Shown: one piece after another, positions 1 through 6,221 of the stretch | Position numbering within the stretch: position 1 is the stretch's first letter | How the letters are laid out: each line of letters starts with the position of its first letter | Source: Clostridium sp. UBA6640 | GTDB taxonomy: Bacteria; Bacillota; Clostridia; Clostridiales; Clostridiaceae | Direction of reading: 5' to 3' | NCBI RefSeq assembly: GCF_002455975.1 | Contig: NZ_DKLM01000087.1 | Location: 439 to 6,678, forward strand | Length of the DNA: 6,240 bases | Translations under genes and position numbers: made by a program | Notes under the pieces: generated by a model | The model's input: only the letters and a program-made list of their open reading frames with translations | What the model was told of the DNA's origin: nothing | Databases searched by the model: none

Positions 1-764
1 CCAGTGATAAAAATATATTTATTATACATGGTGCAGATGGAGATATATTTTATTATAGATATTTAGCAAAGCTTCTTGAAGAAAAGTATAGTGTATATGG
101 AATTCAGCCAAATGGGTTAACAGGAAGGGAGCCGCTACCTGAAAGCTTTTATGAAATGATAAATGATTATATTAAAGAGATAAGGAAATTTCAAAGTGAA
201 GGACCATATATATTAGCAGGTTATTGCATCGGAGGATATTTTGTACGAGATATTGCAAAAATTTTTGAACTTCAAGGTGAGAAAATGGGAGCCATAATTG
301 AAATAGACCAAGAACCATATGTAAAACATACATTCTATAAACCAATAAAAAAATGTGAATTTTTATTGAAATTATTAGATTCTTGGAGAAAAATAATGAG
401 AAAGGATAAGAATTATACTATTGAAAAATATAAAAAAATTTTAGAGAAGAAACATAAAATATCTAATGAAAGGCAAATAGAATTAATAAGTGATAGATTT
501 AAACTAAGAAATTTTCTAATGAATGAATTAATGTCACATTGCAATTATATTTTCTTTTCAAGGAAAATTAAATCTCCAACTTTAGTTGTAAAGGCAGAAG
601 ATAACCATAATAAATTATTTGAAACAGAGTGTTGGGATGATATGGTATCAGGTGATTTAGAATTTTATGAAATACCAGGTGGTCACGAAACCTTAGTATT
701 ACCACCATATGTAGATAAGTTAGCAGAAATTATACTAGATTATTTAGACAGGACTATTAAATAA
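1..764 (+). CDS. C-terminal thioesterase domain of an NRPS/PKS-type synthetase (5' end outside window)
   Basis: The reading frame is open from the left edge (first full codon at 3), so the ATG at 156 is internal and the gene starts upstream. About 253 residues are visible. They match the PF00975 thioesterase fold, which releases or cyclises a finished chain from a carrier protein. Visible landmarks are the IFIIHGADGD oxyanion-loop region near the left edge, a GPYILAGYCIGG nucleophile elbow, Asp at 306-308 exactly 27 residues after the nucleophile (the spacing I recall for the surfactin synthetase thioesterase), and His at 684-686 in PGGHETL. The nucleophile is Cys (codon 225-227), not the usual Ser. 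The start of the fold almost coincides with the window edge, so I infer the last domain of a larger enzyme; a free-standing thioesterase cannot be excluded. The DNA is extremely AT-rich: two sampled 60-base lines have 18-20% GC. A terminator follows directly, so this is the last gene of its transcript. Confidence 0.85.
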   Translation, partial: SDKNIFIIHGADGDIFYYRYLAKLLEEKYSVYGIQPNGLTGREPLPESFYEMINDYIKEIRKFQSEGPYILAGYCIGGYFVRDIAKIFELQGEKMGAIIEIDQEPYVKHTFYKPIKKCEFLLKLLDSWRKIMRKDKNYTIEKYKKILEKKHKISNERQIELISDRFKLRNFLMNELMSHCNYIFFSRKIKSPTLVVKAEDNHNKLFETECWDDMVSGDLEFYEIPGGHETLVLPPYVDKLAEIILDYLDRTIK

Positions 765-782
765 TAAGTTTAACATTTAAAT

Positions 783-837
783 AATAGTGGTTATTCTATT
801 GAGATTTTTAATCAATATAGAATAACCATTATTTTTT
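783..837 (+). terminator. Factor-independent terminator after the thioesterase gene
   Basis: A 17-bp stem (783-799 with 817-833) pairs fully apart from one G-U wobble. The loop is 17 bases, and a run of six T (832-837) begins at the base of the stem. It lies 18 bases after the stop codon at 762-764. The long loop is unusual, but the stem and T-run are convincing. Confidence 0.85.
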
Positions 838-920
838 AGAGAAATTTTGTAAAATTAGATAGAGTTCAATTGGAATTATTATAATATTTATAATAATCTC
901 AGTATATTTATTAAGCATTA

Positions 921-1137
921 ATGTTATTCAATTACAATGTAATTAGGGAGGAGTTTGATGAACTTTATGACTAGATGAACAGTGCTACTTCTAATAAAAT
1001 TAGAGAAACATATTAGGACAGTATAAGTGATGGCTAATGCTAGTAATAGTACTGAATGTTTTACAAGTGAGGCATATAGTTAAATATGTAAAATGTAGTA
1101 CTCTGAATGTAAAAATATTAAAGTAAATTACAGGTGA
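921..1137 (+). pseudogene. Possible decayed small gene behind an intact ribosome binding site
   Basis: GGGAGGAG at about 946-953 sits at good distance from ATG 958, but that frame ends after six codons (MNFMTR, stop 976-978). The overlapping frame from ATG 921 reads with protein-like composition (REEFDELYD, stop 972-974, MNSATSNKIRETY, stop 1014-1016, DSISDG, stop 1035-1037). A shift into the frame of 1027 then gives ANASNSTECFTSEAYS, stop 1081-1083, and a Cys/Lys-containing stretch to TGA 1135-1137, inside a strong hairpin. I read this as a gene broken by several stops and at least one frameshift, although AT-rich DNA can produce such runs by chance. I do not recognise the family. Alternatives are a tiny leader peptide or an untranslated RNA. 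Confidence 0.25.
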
Positions 1138-1155
1138 TGAATATCATCACCTGTA
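1129..1155. repeat. Perfect 12-bp inverted repeat (hairpin TACAGGTGATGA / TCATCACCTGTA)
   Basis: The two 12-base arms (1129-1140 and 1144-1155) are perfectly complementary around a 3-base loop, so the transcript would form a stable hairpin on either strand. On the plus strand it is not followed by a T-run. On the minus strand it is followed by AATTTACTTTAATATTTTT, which is T-rich but interrupted. It could terminate minus-strand transcripts running about 300 bases past the hydrolase gene, or end transcripts of the decayed reading frame to its left. An operator is also possible. Confidence 0.5.
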
Positions 1156-1347
1156 GCTAACTACAAGTTAATATAATTTTAATGTCTTACTATAATTGAT
1201 TCATTAGCATCTCTTTATAATTGAATAGCAGTGGATTTCTGATTTTAATATTTTATCGATACGATTATTGTAATTAGCATTATGAGTGATTTAACTAGTT
1301 TCTTTTGTATATGCAGCGCCACCATAATAATAGATTGCGTTTGTCAT

Positions 1348-1363
1348 CGAAATAATTATTTCG
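1348..1363. repeat. 16-bp perfect palindrome CGAAATAATTATTTCG
   Basis: The 16 bases equal their own reverse complement with no spacer. On the plus strand a T-rich tract (TTTTATTTTATTT) follows one base later, so it could act as a weak terminator, but the stem would hold only about six pairs around an AATT loop. It lies 93 bases beyond the stop codon of the minus-strand hydrolase gene. Its role is unknown. Confidence 0.3.
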
Positions 1364-1455
1364 CTTTTATTTTATTTGATTTCATTTATAAATAAAGAAA
1401 AATTTTCTCTAAAGCAGAAAGACTATCAACGGCTAGTTATAATTATTTTGTGAGG

Positions 1456-2118
1456 TTATTTCCTATCCTTAAAGCCTCTTTCAGGCGACCATTCACAACT
1501 ACCTATAATATGATATCGGCAATTGCAGCAGTCATCACCATCACCTAAAGTTTTGGTACGTTCAAAACCGTTGCCCATATAGTGAGAAAAGAGATAATCC
1601 ATTCTGCATATCATTGGATACATTCCCATTGCATCAAAATCACGGCTCATTTTTAGCATACCGCATTCAGTAATATCCAATTCAAAGGTGTTATCACTAA
1701 TTTCACGATAAACAATCTTCCAATCGTAAGGGTGCAATACTCCAGCTTTCTGTTTTTGCTCGTGCTGTGCTGCCTTGTTACGAAAGCTACCAATGTAAGC
1801 ATTAACTGACATAGACAACAGGCAGCTTGGAATGGTGGTAATCAGCTTTTCATTCATCATCCAAATTTCTTTCATAGCATCTTCAATGGACAATCCAAGC
1901 TCCATAAAAGCCTTATACCATGCAATATAGGCTGGACAAAAATTATAGTTAAAGGCAAATATGCTATCACCAATATCGATAACCTTTGGGAGTATTTCTA
2001 AAAGGTGTACTTTCGAACGGTTTTTGAATTCATTCCAAAAGGTATTGCCGTATTTTTGTATAATAGCCTTCTTTGAACGAGTCATTGTGAAGCTATAAAT
2101 TGCTTTCGTTAGTTTCAT
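1456..2118 (-). CDS. L-2-amino-thiazoline-4-carboxylate hydrolase-like protein
   Basis: This 220-residue protein resembles the ATC_hydrolase family (PF14196). The founding enzyme opens the thiazoline ring of 2-amino-thiazoline-4-carboxylate to N-carbamoyl-cysteine in bacterial cysteine formation; most family members are untested and probably differ in substrate. The C-terminal half carries the family pattern: a Cys in ITECGMLKM (Cys152), PMICRMDY (Cys171, Asp174), then GFERTKTLGDGDDCCNCRYH (Cys197, Cys198, Cys200), with a further Cys208. There is no signal peptide or clear membrane segment, so it is probably cytosolic. The start is supported by GAGGGGGTGG just upstream of the ATG. Two sampled lines of the gene have 38-40% GC, against 18-20% for the thioesterase gene and about 32% for one line of the next gene, which suggests horizontal acquisition. 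It stands alone, with no partner gene or regulator intact beside it. The family call is firm; the substrate is unknown. Confidence 0.8.
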   Translation of the reverse strand: MKLTKAIYSFTMTRSKKAIIQKYGNTFWNEFKNRSKVHLLEILPKVIDIGDSIFAFNYNFCPAYIAWYKAFMELGLSIEDAMKEIWMMNEKLITTIPSCLLSMSVNAYIGSFRNKAAQHEQKQKAGVLHPYDWKIVYREISDNTFELDITECGMLKMSRDFDAMGMYPMICRMDYLFSHYMGNGFERTKTLGDGDDCCNCRYHIIGSCEWSPERGFKDRK

Positions 2119-2526
2119 TTACTGCCACCCCCTCATATAGATAGCCAGACAGTGACTTTGGGAATATGGATGTATAGCTCTAAATTAAATCGAACATTTA
2201 TCAGTGTCTTCTCATAGCCTCAAGCAATATTACAGTCACAAGCACATAGATTAAAAAATGAATTAGCCAATGTTCTCATTTATTAAGTATGGAATATTTT
2301 TGGTTGATATATTTTCATTATAGATTCACATTTCCATAGCAATATTATATAAATAATCTTCACTTCGTATGACCATACCATAATTATGCAATACATGCAC
2401 ATTATATACCAGTCATTTATACAATATTAAATACTATTGTATAAAGAATATAGTTGATGAAATTGAAGATAATAAAAAGGCAATTAATTTTAATAATTTT
2501 AGCTAAAAATAAGGAGGTAATGCCCT
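2119..2526. other. Divergent intergenic region between the hydrolase and YyaL genes
   Basis: These 408 bases separate two genes transcribed away from each other. They contain the dyad/promoter described separately and the ribosome binding sites of both genes. On the minus strand, an open stretch of 28 codons (beginning GYEKTLINVRF) ends in a TGA just before the hydrolase ribosome binding site, but it is stopped immediately upstream and has no start. It could be the tail of a lost upstream gene, which I cannot show. I found no convincing promoter for the hydrolase gene. No other structure stands out. Confidence 0.55.
2416..2445 (+). promoter_or_regulatory. Putative promoter embedded in a 30-bp operator-like dyad upstream of the YyaL gene
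   Basis: Two perfect 11-base arms, TTTATACAATA (2416-2426) and TATTGTATAAA (2435-2445), flank an 8-base spacer. The left arm contains a -35-like TATACA (2418-2423, four of six consensus bases) and the right arm a -10-like TATAAA (2440-2445, five of six), 16 bases apart. Transcription would start near 2452 and give a leader of about 75 bases before the ATG at 2527. By symmetry the same hexamers occur on the minus strand, so it could also fire leftwards towards the hydrolase gene about 300 bases away. A dyad covering both promoter boxes suggests control by a dimeric repressor, which is inference. Confidence 0.45.
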
Positions 2527-4548
2527 ATGACTGAAAGTAAAAAATCTAATAGATTGATAAATGAAAAATCACCATACCTATTACAGCATGCACATAATCC
2601 TGTAGACTGGTATCCATGGGGTGAAGAAGCTTTTGAAAAGGCTGAGAGAGAAAATAAACCTATATTTTTGAGTATAGGTTATTCTACTTGTCATTGGTGC
2701 CATGTTATGGAAGGAGAATCTTTTGAGGATGAGGAAGTAGCAAAGGTATTGAATGACAATTATGTTGCTATAAAGGTCGATAGGGAAGAGAGACCGGATA
2801 TAGATAGTATATATATGAATTTTTGCCAGGCTTACACTGGTAGTGGCGGATGGCCACTTAATATAGTAACAACTCCAGATAGAAAGCCTTTTTTTGCAGG
2901 TACATATTTTCCTAAAAAAAGTAGGTTTGGTATAAAAGGAATTATTGATATTTTGAATTCCATAAATCAATTATGGACGGAAGACAATAAAAGGGTATTA
3001 CAATCTAGCGAAAACCTATTGAATTATATGAGAAATAATTCTAGCAATATAGAGGAAGGAGATCTGAGCGTAGGGGTTATAGAAAAAGCTGTAGAAGAGC
3101 TGAAAGAACATTTTGAAGAAGAGTATGGTGGATTTGGAAAGGAACCTAAATTTCCAACTACTCATTATATATTATTTTTATTAAGATATTATAAAAATAA
3201 TAAGGATGAGGAAGTTCTAAGAATTATAGATAAAACTTTAGAAGGAATGTATAAAGGAGGTATTTTTGATCATGTGGGATTTGGCTTTGCCAGGTATTCT
3301 ATAGATATAAGATGGCTAGTGCCTCACTTTGAAAAGATGCTATATGACAATGCTCTTTTAGCCATGGCCTATACAGAAGCTTATAAATTAACTGGAAAAG
3401 AACTTTATAAGGAAGTAGCAGATAATATATTTACTTATATTTTAAGGGATATGGCTTCTTCAGAAGGAGGGTTTTATTCTGCAGAGGATGCTGATTCCGA
3501 AGGAGTGGAAGGTAAATTCTATTTATGGAGTTTAGAGGAGATAGAAAATATATTAAATGAAGAAGAAGTTAGTTTATACGCTAGGTTTTATGATATAACA
3601 ACTGATGGAAACTTTGAAGGAGCTAACATACCAAATCTTATAAATACAGATTTAAAAGAATTAAGTCCATACAAAGAACAATTAGAAGTTATAAGAAAAA
3701 AGCTTTTTAATTATAGAGAAGAAAGAATTCATCCACATAAGGATGATAAAATATTGACTTCTTGGAATGGACTAATGATAACTTCATTAGCTTTAGGTGG
3801 AAGATTACTAGAGAATAAAGAGTATATAGCGTTTAGTGAAAAAGCATTGAACTTTATTTTAAATAATTTAATAGATGAAAAAGGACGCTTGTATACTAGA
3901 TATAGAGATAAACATAGAGCACACAAAGGTATCATTGATGACTATTCTTTCTTAATTTGGGCTATTATAGAATGTTATGAAAGTACTTTTAAAATAGAAT
4001 ATTTAGAAAGTGCAATAAAATTAAGTGATGAAATGATAGAGCTATTTTGGGATGAAGAAAATGGAGGATTCTTCTTATATGGTAGCGATGATGAGGAATT
4101 AATTGTAAGACCTAAGGAAATCTATGATGGAGCTATACCTTCTGGAAACGGAGTAGCCTCATTAGCTCTTTTAAAGCTTTATTATATTACAGGTAAGGAT
4201 AAATATATAGATATAGTAGATAAGAACTTTAAAGTCTTTGGAGGAAAAATAAAGGAAGATCCTATGTATTATTTATTTTCAGTAATAGCTTATATGTATA
4301 GGGAATATAGCATAAGAGAAATAACTATTGTAGGAGATAAGAAAGAAGAAATTGATAGTATTTTAAAGGAGATAAATAATAAATATAATCCTTTTACTTT
4401 GATAACCTTAAGAGGAAAAGAACGTAACATGATTTTAGATTCAAAAGAGATGATAGATAATAAAACTACTATTTATGTATGCGAAAATTATAATTGCAAA
4501 ACTCCTATAACACATATAAATGAATTGAAAAACATATTAAACAATTAA
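2527..4548 (+). CDS. yyaL: YyaL/SPATA20-family thioredoxin-domain protein (DUF255)
   Basis: This 673-residue protein is full length for the family of Bacillus subtilis YyaL and human SPATA20. The N-terminal domain (about 8-170) is thioredoxin-like, with family signatures SPYLLQHAHNPVDW and the redox-type CHWC motif (Cys55, Cys58), then DREERPD and SGGWPLN. The rest (about 180-600) is an alpha-helical barrel of the six-hairpin glycosidase / N-acylglucosamine 2-epimerase type, with conserved EPKFP (206-210), VPHFEKMLYDN (from 265), SAEDADSEG (from 318) and TSWNGLM (from 411). The C-terminal tail has a further Cys pair (Cys652, Cys657). No signal peptide or membrane segment is seen, so it is probably cytosolic. 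The biochemical role is not established; a redox or sugar-related activity is only suggested by fold. AAGGAGG at 2511-2517 lies nine bases before the ATG and fixes the start. It appears to be a single-gene transcript from the promoter at 2418-2445 to the hairpin at 4565-4584. Confidence 0.93.
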   Translation: MTESKKSNRLINEKSPYLLQHAHNPVDWYPWGEEAFEKAERENKPIFLSIGYSTCHWCHVMEGESFEDEEVAKVLNDNYVAIKVDREERPDIDSIYMNFCQAYTGSGGWPLNIVTTPDRKPFFAGTYFPKKSRFGIKGIIDILNSINQLWTEDNKRVLQSSENLLNYMRNNSSNIEEGDLSVGVIEKAVEELKEHFEEEYGGFGKEPKFPTTHYILFLLRYYKNNKDEEVLRIIDKTLEGMYKGGIFDHVGFGFARYSIDIRWLVPHFEKMLYDNALLAMAYTEAYKLTGKELYKEVADNIFTYILRDMASSEGGFYSAEDADSEGVEGKFYLWSLEEIENILNEEEVSLYARFYDITTDGNFEGANIPNLINTDLKELSPYKEQLEVIRKKLFNYREERIHPHKDDKILTSWNGLMITSLALGGRLLENKEYIAFSEKALNFILNNLIDEKGRLYTRYRDKHRAHKGIIDDYSFLIWAIIECYESTFKIEYLESAIKLSDEMIELFWDEENGGFFLYGSDDEELIVRPKEIYDGAIPSGNGVASLALLKLYYITGKDKYIDIVDKNFKVFGGKIKEDPMYYLFSVIAYMYREYSIREITIVGDKKEEIDSILKEINNKYNPFTLITLRGKERNMILDSKEMIDNKTTIYVCENYNCKTPITHINELKNILNN

Positions 4549-4564
4549 AAGTATCAAAACTAAA

Positions 4565-4584
4565 AAGCCCCAATGTTGGGGCTT
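4565..4584. terminator. Bidirectional terminator between convergent genes
   Basis: AAGCCCCAA (4565-4573) and TTGGGGCTT (4576-4584) form a GC-rich stem 16 bases after the YyaL stop codon. On the minus strand TTTTT follows the stem at once, so it ends the deacetylase operon. On the plus strand the eight-T run (4591-4598) starts six bases after the stem and lies inside the 3' end of the convergent deacetylase gene (two AAA-type Lys codons), so termination there may be somewhat weaker. Confidence 0.9.
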
Positions 4585-4587
4585 AAA

Positions 4588-5478
4588 TTATTTTTTTTCA
4601 ACAACTTGTGTAAATTGTGCTTTAGGTGATTCATGATTTAGTGATTCAAATATAAAGCCTTGAGCTTTTAATCCCTCAATTATTTCAGGAAGTGCTTCTG
4701 GCGTAGTATCTTTTGGATCTAAATCATGCATTAATATATTGGCATGCTTAACATATTTAGCATCTTCTAATACTCTATTAACAATTATATTTTTGTCTTG
4801 TCTAAAAGTAGCTGCATCCATTGAATCTACATTCCAATCATAGAAGGTATAGCCTAAATCAGTCATGTGCTGAGCTAATTCTTTCATGAAATTTTCACCA
4901 TGATTATAGTTTAGATTTATTGTATTATTTGAACCACCTGGGAATCTTAAAATTTTAGAAGGTTCTTTTCCTGTAATTCTTTTAAGTTCATTGTCAAGTT
5001 TTTGTACATCTTCTACAAAGCTCTCTTTTGAATGATAAACTTTCTTATAATTATGTGAAGAAGTATGATTTGCTAAAACATGCCCACGATTAACAATCTC
5101 TTTATATAAATCATCCATACCATCTTTATGATTTACAAAAAATGTAGCCTTAATTTTGTACTTATCCAAGGTGTCTAAAATATTTCTAGTATGCTTAGAA
5201 GGACCATCATCAAAAGTTAAATAAGCAATTTTAACTTTTGAAAGTGCTTGTTCATAATTTTTTTGTTTATTTTGTACTTCAATTTGTAAATCTTCATTTT
5301 CTTTTGTTAGAGTTTCTTTAGAAACTTTTATTTCTTCAATTTTATTGTTTAATCTTTTATTTTGAGATACAGCCATTATAACTCTTGCGTGACTAAAAAT
5401 AGTAGCAGATAGGGTTAATAATATGAAAGATAATAGCAATATTTTTTTTATATTAAAGCCTGTACTCTTTTTCCCCAT
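4588..5478 (-). CDS. Membrane-anchored polysaccharide deacetylase (NodB domain)
   Basis: This 296-residue protein probably removes N-acetyl groups from cell-wall sugars, most likely peptidoglycan, outside the membrane. Residues 12-37 form one hydrophobic segment after a basic start, acting as an anchor or uncleaved signal. Residues about 38-80 are a charged coiled coil. The NodB domain (PF01522) follows with every catalytic motif present: TFDDGPS (Asp90 as base, Asp91 for metal), HTSSH (His138 and His142 for metal), RFPGGS (from Arg178), DWNVDSMDA (from 214) and LMHD (His251 as acid). An active metal-dependent enzyme is expected, and such enzymes often confer lysozyme resistance. AAGGAGG seven bases before the ATG fixes the start. 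It is the second gene of an operon, 19 bases after the small coiled-coil gene, and ends at the bidirectional hairpin. The exact substrate (GlcNAc or MurNAc units, or another glycan) cannot be told from sequence. Confidence 0.92.
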   Translation of the reverse strand: MGKKSTGFNIKKILLLSFILLTLSATIFSHARVIMAVSQNKRLNNKIEEIKVSKETLTKENEDLQIEVQNKQKNYEQALSKVKIAYLTFDDGPSKHTRNILDTLDKYKIKATFFVNHKDGMDDLYKEIVNRGHVLANHTSSHNYKKVYHSKESFVEDVQKLDNELKRITGKEPSKILRFPGGSNNTINLNYNHGENFMKELAQHMTDLGYTFYDWNVDSMDAATFRQDKNIIVNRVLEDAKYVKHANILMHDLDPKDTTPEALPEIIEGLKAQGFIFESLNHESPKAQFTQVVEKK

Positions 5479-5497
5479 AACGCATCCTCCTTAATAT

Positions 5498-5773
5498 TTA
5501 ATTTGAACTCTTTGGAAGAGAATTAATTTTATTTTCTAATTCAGTTTTAGACTGGCTTAATTCATCATTTTTAGATTTTAAATCAGTAGCTTCTTTTTCT
5601 AATTTTTCTATCTCTGTCTTTAATTTACCATTTTCTTCATTATATTTTTTTATTTTAGAATTAGTGAATGGAAATAGTGCTAATACAACAGCACATAAAA
5701 TAGTTACAACTATTCTTCTAAGCTTAGAAGATTTTTTTCGTCTAGATGCTCTACGTGATGATACCTCTAACAT
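5498..5773 (-). CDS. Small bitopic membrane protein with extracellular coiled coil
   Basis: This is a 91-residue protein of unknown function. Residues 1-20 are strongly basic (repeated Arg/Lys), 21-37 are hydrophobic, and about 38-86 form a charged, heptad-like coiled coil rich in Lys and Glu. The positive-inside rule places the N-terminus in the cytoplasm and the coil outside. The layout recalls the divisome proteins FtsB and DivIC, but the conserved segment that normally follows their coil is absent and the chain ends LPKSSN, so I do not assign it there. AGGGAGAG upstream of the ATG supports the start. It is the first gene of a minus-strand operon with the deacetylase, which has the same membrane-plus-coil layout. 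I infer a scaffold or partner role, for which the sequence gives no direct proof. Confidence 0.8.
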   Translation of the reverse strand: MLEVSSRRASRRKKSSKLRRIVVTILCAVVLALFPFTNSKIKKYNEENGKLKTEIEKLEKEATDLKSKNDELSQSKTELENKINSLPKSSN

Positions 5774-6026
5774 AACAACTCTCCCTTTAATTTATAGTTT
5801 GTACATATTTAAGAATATTCAAAAAGTAATTAGCTAGTATGCTAATCTAATTTCTTTAATAATTAAGCAAAGAAAACTTATTTAATTATATAATATAGAA
5901 AATATAGAAAAATATTAGTATATCTTTAACCAGTTATTTTATTTCATAGTCCTCAATCAACATTTAGTATAAATAAATCTCAATTACTATGGTTTACAAA
6001 TTAGTTACAAGCGCCAAAATTACCAA

Positions 6027-6076
6027 CTTTATATAAGAATTGTTTTAATACTTTATTTACAAGATTTTATATAAAG
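6027..6076. repeat. Spaced 10-bp inverted repeat CTTTATATAA / TTATATAAAG
   Basis: The arms at 6027-6036 and 6067-6076 are perfectly complementary with a 30-base spacer. They are composed almost wholly of A and T, so chance is a real possibility. The right arm lies one base before the next inverted repeat. Confidence 0.3.
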
Positions 6077-6077
6077 G

Positions 6078-6113
6078 TATACTCTTAAAGACATATGCAT
6101 TTTTAAGAGTATA
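6078..6113. repeat. Perfect 12-bp inverted repeat TATACTCTTAAA / TTTAAGAGTATA
   Basis: The arms at 6078-6089 and 6102-6113 are perfectly complementary around a 12-base loop. No clean T-run follows on the plus strand. On the minus strand the stem is followed by CCTTTATATAAAA, a poor terminator tail. It could end a minus-strand transcript entering from the right, or be an operator. Confidence 0.45.
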
Positions 6114-6158
6114 TATCCTAGATTATTAATGTAAATATTTAAGATAAATCATCAAATT

Positions 6159-6188
6159 TTTACATAAAGTTAAAATTGATAATTTAAT
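6159..6188 (+). promoter_or_regulatory. Possible promoter pointing out of the right edge
   Basis: TTTACA (6159-6164) and TTTAAT (6183-6188) each match five of six consensus bases, with an 18-base spacer. A perfect dyad begins nine bases after the -10 box, where an operator might sit. The gene it would serve lies outside the window, and such matches are common in AT-rich DNA. Confidence 0.3.
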
Positions 6189-6196
6189 CCTATTTA

Positions 6197-6221
6197 AATT
6201 ACCAATATTCTATTGGTAATT
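6197..6221. repeat. Perfect 10-bp inverted repeat AATTACCAAT / ATTGGTAATT
   Basis: The arms at 6197-6206 and 6212-6221 are perfectly complementary around a 5-base centre. No T-run follows on either strand, which argues against a terminator. Its place just downstream of the promoter-like boxes at 6159-6188 fits a repressor-binding site. Confidence 0.4.

Larger units (their letters stand above)
838..1455. other. Gene-poor stretch between the thioesterase gene and the hydrolase gene
   Basis: No intact gene is visible on either strand across these 618 bases. They contain two TATAAT hexamers (880-885 and 889-894) without a convincing -35 partner, a strong ribosome binding site at about 946-953, a stop-interrupted frame listed separately, a perfect 12-bp hairpin (1129-1155) and a 16-bp palindrome (1348-1363). 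A near-repeat, TAGTACTGAATGT (1047-1059) and TAGTACTCTGAATGT (1096-1110), also lies here. The remainder is AT-rich sequence in which I see nothing specific. Confidence 0.6.

Noticed and set aside
156..158. ATG at 156 as the start of the thioesterase gene
   Set aside because: The frame is open back to the left edge and the missing part contains conserved thioesterase sequence (IFIIHGADGD), so this ATG is an internal Met.
1456..2118. Six clustered cysteines read as a metal-binding or electron-transfer protein
   Set aside because: The Cys-rich C-terminus matches the known pattern of the thiazoline-carboxylate hydrolase family, and no standard iron-sulphur spacing is present.
2367..2378. Short dyad GTATG-AC-CATAC as an operator
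   Set aside because: Five-base arms are too short to stand out in this region, and nothing else ties it to a promoter.
2284..2405. Minus-strand frame of about 40 codons beginning MCMYCIIMVW
   Set aside because: It has no ribosome binding site, and its Ile/Tyr/Lys-rich composition is what AT-rich non-coding DNA yields.
2581..2970. Open frame of 129 codons on the minus strand
   Set aside because: It lies wholly antisense to the thioredoxin domain of the YyaL gene, has no recognisable motif, and is explained by the codon composition of the real gene.
3729..3935. Open frame of 68 codons on the minus strand
   Set aside because: It is antisense within the YyaL gene, with no ribosome binding site seen and no family signature.
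5791..5822. Minus-strand TTGAAT / TATAAA pair as the promoter of the deacetylase operon
   Set aside because: The spacer is 20 bases and the predicted start would fall inside the ribosome binding site of the first gene.
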